Origin: an uncultured Myxococcales bacterium | GTDB taxonomy: Bacteria > Myxococcota_A > Polyangia > Polyangiales > Polyangiaceae | Reading direction: 5' to 3' | Length of the DNA: 64,000 bases | NCBI GenBank assembly: GCA_937872925.1 | Contig: CALMUT010000322.1 | Span: 24,151 to 88,150 of the forward strand | In this document: piece after piece, positions 16,310 through 24,450 of the stretch | How the letters are laid out: each line of letters opens with the position of its first letter | Position numbering within the stretch: the first letter of the stretch is position 1 | Program-made: the position numbers and the translations under genes | Notes under the pieces: model-generated | What the model was told of the DNA's origin: nothing | What the model saw: the letters and a program-made list of their open reading frames with translations, nothing else | Databases searched by the model: none

Positions 16310-17494
16310 TCACTCGGGGATGGCGACGACGACGATGGTGTTGTTGTGGTAGCCGTCGAGGCGTCCGGGATCTCGGGCGACTTCGCCGTAGCTGGAGAAG
16401 CCTGCGATGGGCACGTCCGGGAACACCGCGCGGATGGCGTCGACCTCGCCGCTGTAGCGTTCGCCCAACGTCATGCCGCGGCAGACGCAACTGAAGACCA
16501 GAATGCCGGCGGCAGCGCGGCCGTCGAGCGCGTCTTTGGCTTGTTGTGCGGCTTCCCTGGCGGCGTCCAAGATGGCGTGGGGTGCGCCGCGCACAATGCA
16601 GACCTGAGCGCTTTCGGGAACTTCGCCGGCGCACGATAGCGAACCGTCGTCGAGCACGCGCAACGGCGCTCGCACCCGCACGATTTGCTCGAAGAGCAAC
16701 ACGCCGAGCTCGTTTTCGATCAGGTATTGCCCGATAGGAACGGATTCCAGGTCGATGCCGCGCGACTTGGCGTGGTCGCGATACACGTCCATGGCGGGGC
16801 GTCCGTCGATTTCGTGCACGATGTTGCCGCTGGCGCGCGTGACGGTCATGCGTGGCGAGACCTGCGACAGTCCGTGACCCATGCCGGTGGCCCAGGGCGT
16901 GGGGGACCAGAAGTGCACGACAACGACGCCACCCTCTGCGACGCCCGCGTTGCTGCCGACCACGGTCTTCACCAGTGCGCCTTCGTCGGCCGCTCCAGCC
17001 CCCACGATCAGGTGGTCATCGGGCACGTGCTTGCGGATCTCGACGACAAGTTGCTCGAAGGTCGGTGACAGGCCGTCGCCGAACATGATGGAGGACCGAT
17101 GGCGACGGCCTCGGGCGCGGTGTTCGCCGGACTGTGCATCGGCTTCGCTGCACAGCGGCTTGAGGAGCTTCTTTGCGTTCTTGCCCAAGGGTTGGGCTTG
17201 GTTCAAGAGGTGGCGGGTGTCCGGCGCACTGACCAAGAGCACGCCCATACCTTCACGCGTCAGGCCGCGCTCGGTGATCTCACCGGCGGTGGTCGTGGCC
17301 ACGATGTCGACGCCCTCGAGGCGTGCCTTGGCTTCCTGGACGACCTGTTCGAGATCGTATTTCGGCGAAGCGAAAATGAAAGCGAGATCCGCTTTGCGGT
17401 CGCCCAACGCGGCGAGTGCTGGGGCGATGGACTCGTCCGCGGCCGCGCTTGCGTTGGCGGAGATGGAAGCCCCACTGCTACAGATCGTAGACAT
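16310..17494 (-). CDS. FIST N/FIST C domain sensory protein
   Basis: 394 residues, the normal size for a free-standing FIST protein. The FIST_N half has ADLAFIFASPKYDLEQVVQEA, VATTTAGEI, HLIVGAGAADEG and GGVVVVHF. FIST_C has GRPAMDVYRDH, PIGQYLIENE and, at the end, GILVFSCVCRGMTLGE followed by VPIAGFSSYGE. FIST domains are thought to bind small ligands such as amino acids and often feed signalling. There is no output domain here. ATG 17494 is chosen; an upstream TTG at 17623 would add an unsupported N-terminus. It is divergent from the PQQ-propeller lipoprotein (ATG 17648). Confidence 0.88.
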   Translation of the reverse strand: MSTICSSGASISANASAAADESIAPALAALGDRKADLAFIFASPKYDLEQVVQEAKARLEGVDIVATTTAGEITERGLTREGMGVLLVSAPDTRHLLNQAQPLGKNAKKLLKPLCSEADAQSGEHRARGRRHRSSIMFGDGLSPTFEQLVVEIRKHVPDDHLIVGAGAADEGALVKTVVGSNAGVAEGGVVVVHFWSPTPWATGMGHGLSQVSPRMTVTRASGNIVHEIDGRPAMDVYRDHAKSRGIDLESVPIGQYLIENELGVLLFEQIVRVRAPLRVLDDGSLSCAGEVPESAQVCIVRGAPHAILDAAREAAQQAKDALDGRAAAGILVFSCVCRGMTLGERYSGEVDAIRAVFPDVPIAGFSSYGEVARDPGRLDGYHNNTIVVVAIPE

Positions 17495-17647
17495 ACTCAA
17501 AGCCGACCCCTCGTTCGGCAGCACCACGTTGGCACCGGGGGTCAGGATAAACCTAAGACGCTTGGAGAAGAACGGGCCTGCCTCCGAAAGCTTTGTTTTC
17601 GACGACGCTTGACGGGGCGACAAAGCGGAAGTGCTCTTGCAAACAAG

Positions 17648-19066
17648 ATGTCCCGTTGCTCAACCTGCTTGATCTCATTGATGTTTGTCGCGTGTTGTCC
17701 TCAGCCGCCGCCGGCCCACGCACCGCCCGGCGCGCCGGCCGGTTCCGAAACGCCTGCGCAGGCGCCCACTGCTGTGACTGTGGAAATGCCGCCGGAAGAG
17801 GTAACGGAGCCGAATGCAGTGGCGACGGTGGCCGTCGGCGAAATTGCCAACGCCGACGGTTGGTCGACGTTTCACGGCGGTCCTGCCAGGACCGGCGCAA
17901 GCAGGGCGCCCGCGGGTTCTGCGCCGCGCGTGCTGTGGTCTGCGCGCGTGGGGATCCAAGGCTACTTGAACGGCCCCATCGTACTTGGAGACCAGGTTGT
18001 GATCGTGTCGAGTTCCGGCACCGCCCACAACAAGCCAGATCCTGAGGACGGCGTGTACGCGCTGGACTTCAAAACCGGCAAGCGCGCGTGGCACGCGCAC
18101 TTCGACCAGGACGCGAACGGCATCGCCGCAACGAAGAGCCACGTGTTCGCCACGAGCGACGATGGTCACGTGTACGCCCTGGATCTGAAGTCAGGGGCGG
18201 TGGCTTGGAAGCAGAGTGGCAAAGGCAAGATGTATTCGCATCCGCTGATCGTGGACGGGAAGGTGATCGTCGGCGACGCCATGGGCAACTTGCGCGCCTT
18301 TGACGTCACGGACGGCAAGCCGGCTTGGAGCGTTGGATTCGTGGGCGCCATTCGCGGTGGCGCCTCCGCAGACGACTCGGCGATCTACGTCACGTCGCAA
18401 GGGGGCGACGTCGCGAAACTGAGCTTTGCGGGCAAGGTAATCTGGAAGAAGCGCGTGATGCGGCCGCCCTGGGATGGGCAGGGCAAAGCCGAAGCTATTG
18501 AGACCTACGCGCCGCCGCTGCTCGACGGCGGCATGTTGATCATCCCCTTCGCGCGGGACACTTACTACAAGGACGTGCCTGCGCTATTGGCGCTCGATAG
18601 CAAGAACGGCAAAGAACGCTGGCGTTCGAAAGGGCCGGGATCCTGGGGGAATTTGCGGCTCTTGCCCGTCAGCGCGGCGGGCGCGCTGGTCTATGCGGAG
18701 CCGTACTCTGGCGACATCGTCGGCATCGCGAGTTCCACGGGGCGCATGCTGTGGCGCAACACAGCGGGGCCGTGCTTCTTCCCAAGTTGGTCGTCGCCGG
18801 CGGCCGCGGGTGATGTGGCGTACGTGGCGCGCTTTGACGGGACCCTGCACGCGGTGCGCGCTGCGAGTGGCAAGGAGCTGTGGCAGGTCTACTTGGGTGA
18901 CAAGCGCCACGCAGGCAAGCCGCGCCCCAGTTTTCCTAAGGCGAAGTATGGCTGTGAGTGGCAGGTGCCTGTCGGCAACCCGATCTACTCACCCGTCGCC
19001 GTCGCTAACGACGGGACGATCTTGGTTGGGAGCGGGGAGGGCTTTCTCTACGCCCTCGGTAGCTGA
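17648..19066 (+). CDS. PQQ-type beta-propeller lipoprotein
   Basis: 472 residues from ATG 17648. The signal sequence ends in a probable lipobox (LMFVAC, Cys16). A Pro/Ala linker follows, then repeated PQQ blades: GVYALDFKTGKRAWH, HVYALDLKSGAVAWK, NLRAFDVTDGKPAWS, PALLALDSKNGKERWR, GTLHAVRAASGKELW and the closing GFLYALG. These match BamB/quinoprotein-dehydrogenase-like propellers. No dehydrogenase active-site Cys-Cys pair is obvious, so a scaffold or sensor role is more likely than PQQ catalysis. The 3' end overlaps the convergent hydrolase gene by 78 bp. Confidence 0.85.
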   Translation: MSRCSTCLISLMFVACCPQPPPAHAPPGAPAGSETPAQAPTAVTVEMPPEEVTEPNAVATVAVGEIANADGWSTFHGGPARTGASRAPAGSAPRVLWSARVGIQGYLNGPIVLGDQVVIVSSSGTAHNKPDPEDGVYALDFKTGKRAWHAHFDQDANGIAATKSHVFATSDDGHVYALDLKSGAVAWKQSGKGKMYSHPLIVDGKVIVGDAMGNLRAFDVTDGKPAWSVGFVGAIRGGASADDSAIYVTSQGGDVAKLSFAGKVIWKKRVMRPPWDGQGKAEAIETYAPPLLDGGMLIIPFARDTYYKDVPALLALDSKNGKERWRSKGPGSWGNLRLLPVSAAGALVYAEPYSGDIVGIASSTGRMLWRNTAGPCFFPSWSSPAAAGDVAYVARFDGTLHAVRAASGKELWQVYLGDKRHAGKPRPSFPKAKYGCEWQVPVGNPIYSPVAVANDGTILVGSGEGFLYALGS

Positions 19067-20308
19067 TACGGGTTTTGCTGGCCCCGGTGTCGGCACCCAC
19101 TCGAGGGGGTCCTTCTTTTGGCCACCTTGCTCGATGGTGTCCAGCCCCTCGAAGGGATCGGAGACCGCGCGGTCGATCACGCCCACGTCCAGGGTTGCCG
19201 CGATCTCTGGCTCTTCACCGCCGCCGAGCTTGGGCGCGGGGGTCGAGGGTACCTTGCGATCGAGCGCAGGTGTATCCCACGCGCCTTCGACGATCGCGAG
19301 GGCGCGCGCCATCACCGGGATGTGCGCGCAGTGTGCGGCCTCGTTGGTCCCGGCATAAGACCACACGTGTAGGTTGCCCTGATCCACGTTGGATTTGGGG
19401 TGGAATGGCGAACCGTCGCTTTCCACGGACGTGCGCACAAGCCCCAGCTCGTGTAGCAACAGCTCGGCGGTGGCCGAGGTGGACGGATACTTTTCCGGGT
19501 CGACGTCCGAGTGGCTGAAAATGAAGATCTTCTTGCCGTGCAGGGCCTTCTTTGCGTACTCGAAGGTCGGCGTGAGCGTGTGGCTGCTCAGGGATTTGAG
19601 TGAGCCGTCGCGCTTCGGTGCGGCGGGGTTCCAGGCCGCGTGGAGCCCGTCGAGCAGAATGACGGCGTCGACGCGGTCGTCGCCATGCTTGAGGATCTCG
19701 TTGATGGCGCCATAGCCGGCACTCCAGGCAGAGAGTGCGACGTGCCGGATGTGGGCGCCGTCATCGTGGGTATGGTGTTTCAACGCGCTTTCGACGGAGC
19801 GCAGTAGTTCCGGGAATACATCCGGCCGTTGGAAGGCGTTGGAGTACGGCCCGCTCCCCAGGCCCTTGTCGATGCCGACATAAGCGACGCCGTTTGCGAC
19901 CTGCACCAGAGTCTTGCGCACGGCGGAGTAGCCGTGGAAGTGGATCACGACGTCGAAGCCCATATTCGCCGTGTGTCCGCCCTTTTGGGGAATAGCGATG
20001 CGACCCATGTTCAGGTTGCGGTAGGGCGCGTAGGGCCCAAGACCGATAGGGTCGTGGGGATTGCATTCGTGAAAACCTTTGGCGCGCAGCGCGTCGGTCA
20101 GCGGTTCGAGGGTGCGTCGCTCACGCTCGACGGGTGCCGCGGTGACGTGCGGCGCTTCCGGGGTCGCCAGCCGGGCCAGCACCGCAGTAGCCCCGGCGCC
20201 GCCGCCCGCAGCGACGAGCACCGCGGCGGCCACTACTCCGACGCCGCCGATGCTCAAGGCGCGCCGAAAGATGTCGGCGTCGGATTGGGGCTTTTCCGGC
20301 GGCTTCAC
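18989..20308 (-). CDS. Membrane-anchored alpha/beta-hydrolase-like protein
   Basis: 439 residues from GTG 20308; the start is uncertain because no Shine-Dalgarno is clear. One N-terminal membrane anchor is rich in Ala/Gly/Val (about residues 20-48). The core has VVIHFHGYSAVRKT (oxyanion-type HFHG) and ALSAWSAGYGA with nucleophile-type Ser196. DAVILLDGLHAAW, KIFIFSHSDVDP and a late His-rich region (EAAHCAH) follow. It is probably an extracytoplasmic esterase or related hydrolase. The C-terminal 100 residues are Pro/Glu-rich and probably disordered. It overlaps the convergent propeller gene by 78 bp. Confidence 0.72.
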   Translation of the reverse strand: MKPPEKPQSDADIFRRALSIGGVGVVAAAVLVAAGGGAGATAVLARLATPEAPHVTAAPVERERRTLEPLTDALRAKGFHECNPHDPIGLGPYAPYRNLNMGRIAIPQKGGHTANMGFDVVIHFHGYSAVRKTLVQVANGVAYVGIDKGLGSGPYSNAFQRPDVFPELLRSVESALKHHTHDDGAHIRHVALSAWSAGYGAINEILKHGDDRVDAVILLDGLHAAWNPAAPKRDGSLKSLSSHTLTPTFEYAKKALHGKKIFIFSHSDVDPEKYPSTSATAELLLHELGLVRTSVESDGSPFHPKSNVDQGNLHVWSYAGTNEAAHCAHIPVMARALAIVEGAWDTPALDRKVPSTPAPKLGGGEEPEIAATLDVGVIDRAVSDPFEGLDTIEQGGQKKDPLEWVPTPGPAKPVSATEGVEKALPAPNQDRPVVSDGDG

Positions 20309-20470
20309 GGCAGGGAAGTCTATGCATTCCCGGACGAATGGAAAGCAAAGGACCGATGTTCCATCGTCACTGGAATGCCGACTCGGTCCGAGTGCGGGGG
20401 ATTCCTGTGAATCGACGCGGGTTTGGAATGCGGAGCCACGCTTCGCTGTAACCTCTGGGAGAGGGCCATC

Positions 20471-21799
20471 GTGCTGCGAACCATTCGCGCGCTGTTTATG
20501 TTCTGGACGATTTTTCTGTCCTACGGACTGACGTGGCTGATCGACAAAGTGCTGCCCAAGGCTCGGGGCGAGCGTCTGTGGCGCTTCGTGCACGAGAGCA
20601 ACGCGCGGCGCCTAGCGACCGGGTTTTCTAGGCTGCGCGGCGTCTTCATCAAGGTCGGTCAGGTGCTGAGCGTGATTGGCACCTTCTTGCCCAAAGCCTA
20701 CGGGCGCGCTTTGGAGAGCCTGCAAGACAAGGTGCCGCCCCGGCCCTTCTCCGAAATCGAGGGCCGGCTGACGGAGGCACTGGGGCCGAACCCTCTGGAC
20801 CGCTTCAAGAGCTTCGACCAAGTGCCCCTGGCGGCGGCGTCGTTGGCTCAGGTGCACCGCGCCGTCGCTAAAGATGGCACTGAGGTGGCGGTCAAGGTGC
20901 TGTATCCGGGCATCGAGAAGCTGATCCGGCGCGACTTGGCGGTGTTGCGCTCCATCTTGCCCTTCTTGCGGGTTGTGTTTCCGATTTCGCGGCAAGAACG
21001 CGTGCTCGATCAGCTCTCTGCCATGTTGGAGCGCGAAACCAACTACGCCAACGAGCGTAAGAATATGGAGCGCATCCGTGAGATTTTTACGGGACGTGAT
21101 GACGTTGTGGTGCCGCAGGTCTTGGAAGAGCTGACGAACAAAGGTGTCTTGACGATGACCTTCGAGCAGGGAACGAAGATCAACGACTTCGAATTGCTCA
21201 AGGCTGCTGGCGTCGACCAAGAGGAAGTGGGGAAGCTCCTGGTCGAGTGCTACTTCAAGATGCTGCTCGAGAATCGCATCTTTCACGCCGACCCCCACCC
21301 GGGGAACTTCCTAGTGCGACCCGGGCCGCAGCTCGTTATTTTGGACTACGGCGCGGTGGAGGAAGTCACGGACGATCTCGCCGAGGGCATGAAGCTCGTC
21401 GTGCTTGGCGCGATTACGCGCAGTGACGATCAAGTGCTGCAGGGGCTAGAGCGCATGGGATTCGTGGCCGAAGGTGGCGACAAGGAGCTGCTGGCCAAGG
21501 TGGGGCGCGAGTACCTCGCGGTGCTTTCGAGCGTGAACATCACGAACTTCGCGCAGCTGGACCGCGACACGATCGAGAAGCTGAGCGGCTACGATCAAGT
21601 GCGGGGCAAGCTGCGCGACATCATGCGCAGCGTCGAGTACCCCGAGGGCTATTTCTACGTCGAGCGCACTTTGGTGCTGTTGTTTGGCCTGGTGGGTTCT
21701 TTGGCGCCCAACGCTGGCCTGGCGGGTCTGGTGCTGCCCCATGCGTCGCGCGCTTTCGCCATGGGCATGCAAGTGCCTCCGCCGAGTGCCAGCGCATGA
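20471..21799 (+). CDS. AarF/UbiB (ABC1) atypical kinase family protein
   Basis: 442 residues from GTG 20471, preceded by GGGAGAGG. ABC1-kinase hallmarks: KVGQ (61-64) in the N-terminal extension, the Ala-rich loop AAASLAQVHRA in place of a Gly-rich loop, and VAVKVLYPG with the conserved Lys. HADPHPGNF is the catalytic loop and ILDYGAVEE the metal-binding DFG-like motif. A C-terminal hydrophobic segment follows. UbiB-type members support quinone synthesis or lipid handling at the membrane. The 3' end overlaps the next ATG by 4 bp, so it leads a coupled three-gene operon. Confidence 0.92.
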   Translation: MLRTIRALFMFWTIFLSYGLTWLIDKVLPKARGERLWRFVHESNARRLATGFSRLRGVFIKVGQVLSVIGTFLPKAYGRALESLQDKVPPRPFSEIEGRLTEALGPNPLDRFKSFDQVPLAAASLAQVHRAVAKDGTEVAVKVLYPGIEKLIRRDLAVLRSILPFLRVVFPISRQERVLDQLSAMLERETNYANERKNMERIREIFTGRDDVVVPQVLEELTNKGVLTMTFEQGTKINDFELLKAAGVDQEEVGKLLVECYFKMLLENRIFHADPHPGNFLVRPGPQLVILDYGAVEEVTDDLAEGMKLVVLGAITRSDDQVLQGLERMGFVAEGGDKELLAKVGREYLAVLSSVNITNFAQLDRDTIEKLSGYDQVRGKLRDIMRSVEYPEGYFYVERTLVLLFGLVGSLAPNAGLAGLVLPHASRAFAMGMQVPPPSASA

Positions 21800-23244
21800 A
21801 GCGAGTGGTTCTATTCGCCGCGGCACTGTTCGTTGCCTCGTGCGCGTCAGAGCCGCCGCGTGCAGCAGCCGGCAAGGGCGCACGGGTGGAGAGCTGTCAC
21901 TACGAAGCGCGCGTCGCGAAGACGACTCCGCTGCTACTAGATGTGCGCGTGCAATGCGCCGCTCGTGGGCCACTTGCCTTTGTTGCTTCGGAGCGACCGG
22001 CGGCGCGACACATTTCGAAGATCGTGGACGCCAGGGGACGTGCCCTTGAGCGCCAGGGTGCGACGTTCAGTATGCTGTCCGACGCCGTAACCACAGCGTC
22101 TTTTAGCTATCGCGTGGATTTAGACGGCGTGGCCCGCGACGCGGAGTCTTTCGACATTGCACTGCGTAGCGGGCGCTCGCTGATCGCGCCCGCATCGACG
22201 TGGATCCTGCGTCCGGAGCCCCATACCGGCCACACGGAGATCACGCTGCGGGTGCATACGCCGAAAGACATGGGCTTCGTGACGGGACTCACGCCGGTGG
22301 GTGACGGCTACCGCATGGACGCCCACGAAGTGCGCGTCTCGACCTACGCCGTCTTCGGCCCCCGCCACATCGAGACCCTCATGCTTCCGGGGCCCCTGTC
22401 CCAGGCACAGGAGAGCAGCTCGCAGAGCCGTTTGACGGTTGCGTTCGCGGACGGGCCCCTCGATCTGAAGCGCCAGGTCGTGACGGACTGGGTTGGAGGT
22501 TCGGCTCGGGCAGTGGGCAAATTCTGGGGCGGGTTTCCCGTGCAGCATGGCCTGGTCGTCGTGCTGCCTTCCGAGGGACAACGCGGAGTCTCTTTTGGCA
22601 AGGTGCTGCCGGAGAGCTCGCCGGGCATCGTGATCGTACTCGGAGAGAAGAGTGACGCCGAATCCCTGAAGGACGATTGGGTCTTGGTGCATGAGTTGTT
22701 TCACTTGGGCTTCCCGTCGTTCCAGGGCGAAGGCAAGTGGCTCGACGAAGGACTCGCGACCTACTACGAGCCCATCATCCGCGCGCGCGCCGGCACGAAG
22801 ACAGAGAACGAAGTGTGGGGCGAGTTTGCGCACGCCATGCCGCAGGGTTTGCCGGCGATGCAGAACGAAGGACTCGAAAACACCAAATCCTATCGAGGTA
22901 TTTACTGGGGCGGTGCCCTGGTGGCGCTGCTGGCAGACGTCGAGATCCGTGAGCGCAGCCGCGGTAAACAAGGACTCGAAGCCGGGCTGCTCAAGGTTCT
23001 CGAAGCTGGTGGCAATGCTTCTGAAGTGTGGACGCTGGATCAGGCCATGCGGGTATGCGACGCCTCTGCGGGGCTCGGAACGTTGCGCGCTCTTGCGGCG
23101 CGCCACGCGCACCGCGGTTCGCCTGTCGACCTAGACGCACTGTGGCGCAAGCTTGGCGTGGTTCGGTTGCGGCGGGGCGTGCGATTAACCGATGACGCGC
23201 CTCTGAGTCAGATCCGCAAAGCTATTGTTTTCGGAGCACCGTGA
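21796..23244 (+). CDS. Gluzincin-like metallopeptidase lipoprotein
   Basis: 482 residues. The lipobox VASC places Cys16 at the mature N-terminus. A zinc site is intact: H299-E-L-F-H303 and, 15 residues on, E318 in WLDEGLATYYE, the gluzincin pattern of M1/M61 peptidases. The segment before it is beta-rich, like the M61 N-domain. It should be an envelope-anchored peptidase with an unknown substrate. It is sandwiched in a coupled operon (ATGA overlap with the AarF gene before it, GTGA overlap with the next gene). Confidence 0.85.
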   Translation: MKRVVLFAAALFVASCASEPPRAAAGKGARVESCHYEARVAKTTPLLLDVRVQCAARGPLAFVASERPAARHISKIVDARGRALERQGATFSMLSDAVTTASFSYRVDLDGVARDAESFDIALRSGRSLIAPASTWILRPEPHTGHTEITLRVHTPKDMGFVTGLTPVGDGYRMDAHEVRVSTYAVFGPRHIETLMLPGPLSQAQESSSQSRLTVAFADGPLDLKRQVVTDWVGGSARAVGKFWGGFPVQHGLVVVLPSEGQRGVSFGKVLPESSPGIVIVLGEKSDAESLKDDWVLVHELFHLGFPSFQGEGKWLDEGLATYYEPIIRARAGTKTENEVWGEFAHAMPQGLPAMQNEGLENTKSYRGIYWGGALVALLADVEIRERSRGKQGLEAGLLKVLEAGGNASEVWTLDQAMRVCDASAGLGTLRALAARHAHRGSPVDLDALWRKLGVVRLRRGVRLTDDAPLSQIRKAIVFGAP

Positions 23245-24215
23245 CCGACAAGCCTGGCGTCTGGGTCGAGTTTCTCTCGGATCCGGAGGTGCGCTCTGCG
23301 TTGCCCGCAGTTGCGCCCCATTTGGGGCGCATCCATCTGTCGATTTCCACGACGCGCTTCTTCTCAGACGAATTCGCTGCACTCACGCGGCAGGCGAAAG
23401 AATGCGGGCTTGACGTGTATCTCTGGCCGCTGTTCCCCATTGAGCGCGGCTACTGGCTAGGAGAGCACAACGCCGCCGAATTGCAGGAAGTGATGCAGGG
23501 CTTGTTGCGTTGGCGCGACGCGCCCGGGGGGCCGAGCTTCGACGGAGTGTCCTTTGATTTGGAGCCCGGCCATGCCTACGCAGAGCGGCTGCGCACTTCT
23601 AAGTTGCACCGCCTGCCCACCTTGTTGATCGAGCACGTCGACCCAGCCGCGTTCGAGCGCGCACGACTGCTATTCGCGCGCGCCTTGGACACTTTGCACC
23701 AGGGACAGTTGCGGGCGCACGCCGTGGCGTTCCCGCTGGTGCTGGACGACGCGCCCGGCGACCGCGTGTTGGAGGACGCGCTAGACACGCCCGTGTCGGA
23801 TCTGGATTGGGACGAGGTCTCCTTCATGGTGTACCAGACGGCGTTCACGCAGCTCGCGGGACTTTGGTTTGGCCCGAGCCTGGTAGCGGCCTACGCGCAG
23901 GCAGCGGTAGCGCGCTTTGGCGAGCGCGCTGGATTGGATCTGGGCGTCGTCGGGGGACCCGCACTTGGGCTTGACGCGGGGGATCGGTATCCGGACCCGA
24001 CCGTCCTCGCGGCAGATCTCGCGGCGGCCCATGGCGCCGGCATCCCCTACGCCCAGATCCGAGTGTACGGACTTGCCGGCTTGCTCGAAGAAGGCGGCGC
24101 GGGACGTTGGCTCGGACAGTTGCCGCCCTGCGCGACGCCGGCGATCAGTCAGGAAACGACTGGATTGCGCGCCGGCATCCAGGCCCTGTCGCGTGCGCTC
24201 AAAGCAGCGACTTGA
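23241..24215 (+). CDS. TIM-barrel protein with a GH18-like DxxxxDxE motif
   Basis: 324 residues from GTG 23241, overlapping the previous stop (GTGA). No signal peptide is visible. D101-G-V-S-F-D106-L-E108 resembles the DGxDxDxE catalytic strand of GH18 chitinase-type enzymes, with the first inner Asp replaced by Ser but the putative acid Glu108 and D106 kept. Surrounding strands (IHLSIST, VYLWPLFP, EVSFMVYQT) fit a barrel. It may hydrolyse or only bind a sugar. No close family name is claimed. Its last 24 bases are repeated exactly at 24427-24450. Confidence 0.6.
   Translation: MTDKPGVWVEFLSDPEVRSALPAVAPHLGRIHLSISTTRFFSDEFAALTRQAKECGLDVYLWPLFPIERGYWLGEHNAAELQEVMQGLLRWRDAPGGPSFDGVSFDLEPGHAYAERLRTSKLHRLPTLLIEHVDPAAFERARLLFARALDTLHQGQLRAHAVAFPLVLDDAPGDRVLEDALDTPVSDLDWDEVSFMVYQTAFTQLAGLWFGPSLVAAYAQAAVARFGERAGLDLGVVGGPALGLDAGDRYPDPTVLAADLAAAHGAGIPYAQIRVYGLAGLLEEGGAGRWLGQLPPCATPAISQETTGLRAGIQALSRALKAAT
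24191..24214 (+). repeat. 24-bp direct repeat, copy 1
   Basis: A perfect 24-bp sequence beginning GCGTGCGCTC and ending GCGACTTG forms the final codons of the GH18-like gene, with the stop TGA starting at its last base pairs. An identical copy lies at 24427-24450 in the same orientation, 236 bp away. There it forms the end of the oppositely oriented Gly-rich lipoprotein gene. Confidence 0.9.
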
Positions 24216-24426
24216 CGATGACGACGTCAACCAGGTCTACGCGGGGATTCAACTCGACCCGGCGTAGTTCATCGGATCGGGCCCTTGATTGGCATCCAAA
24301 ATTAGTTTGTATGCTTATCGCTTTCCGCGCACCAACACCCCCGCCACCGTCGGTCGGTCCTCCTGGCCACTTTCGGTCGCTCCTCCTGCCGCCACCGTCG
24401 GTCTACGGTCAGTTCACCGTGGGCTA
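24216..24426. other. Short unusual spacer between the two 24-bp repeats
   Basis: It contains a 15-bp direct repeat (24341-24355 and 24389-24403, CCGCCACCGTCGGTC). It also contains an AT-richer patch with a loosely promoter-like pair (TTGATT 24285-24290, TATGCT 24310-24315, 19-bp spacing). A short reading frame before a stop at about 24265-24267 reads like a real protein tail (DDVNQVYAGIQLDPA), suggesting a gene remnant. No intact gene is supported. Confidence 0.5.
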
Positions 24427-24450
24427 GCGTGCGCTCAAAGCAGCGACTTG
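24427..24450 (+). repeat. 24-bp direct repeat, copy 2
   Basis: It is identical to 24191-24214. On the minus strand it encodes the last residues and stop of the lipoprotein gene (CKSLL, stop at 24435-24437). Confidence 0.9.
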
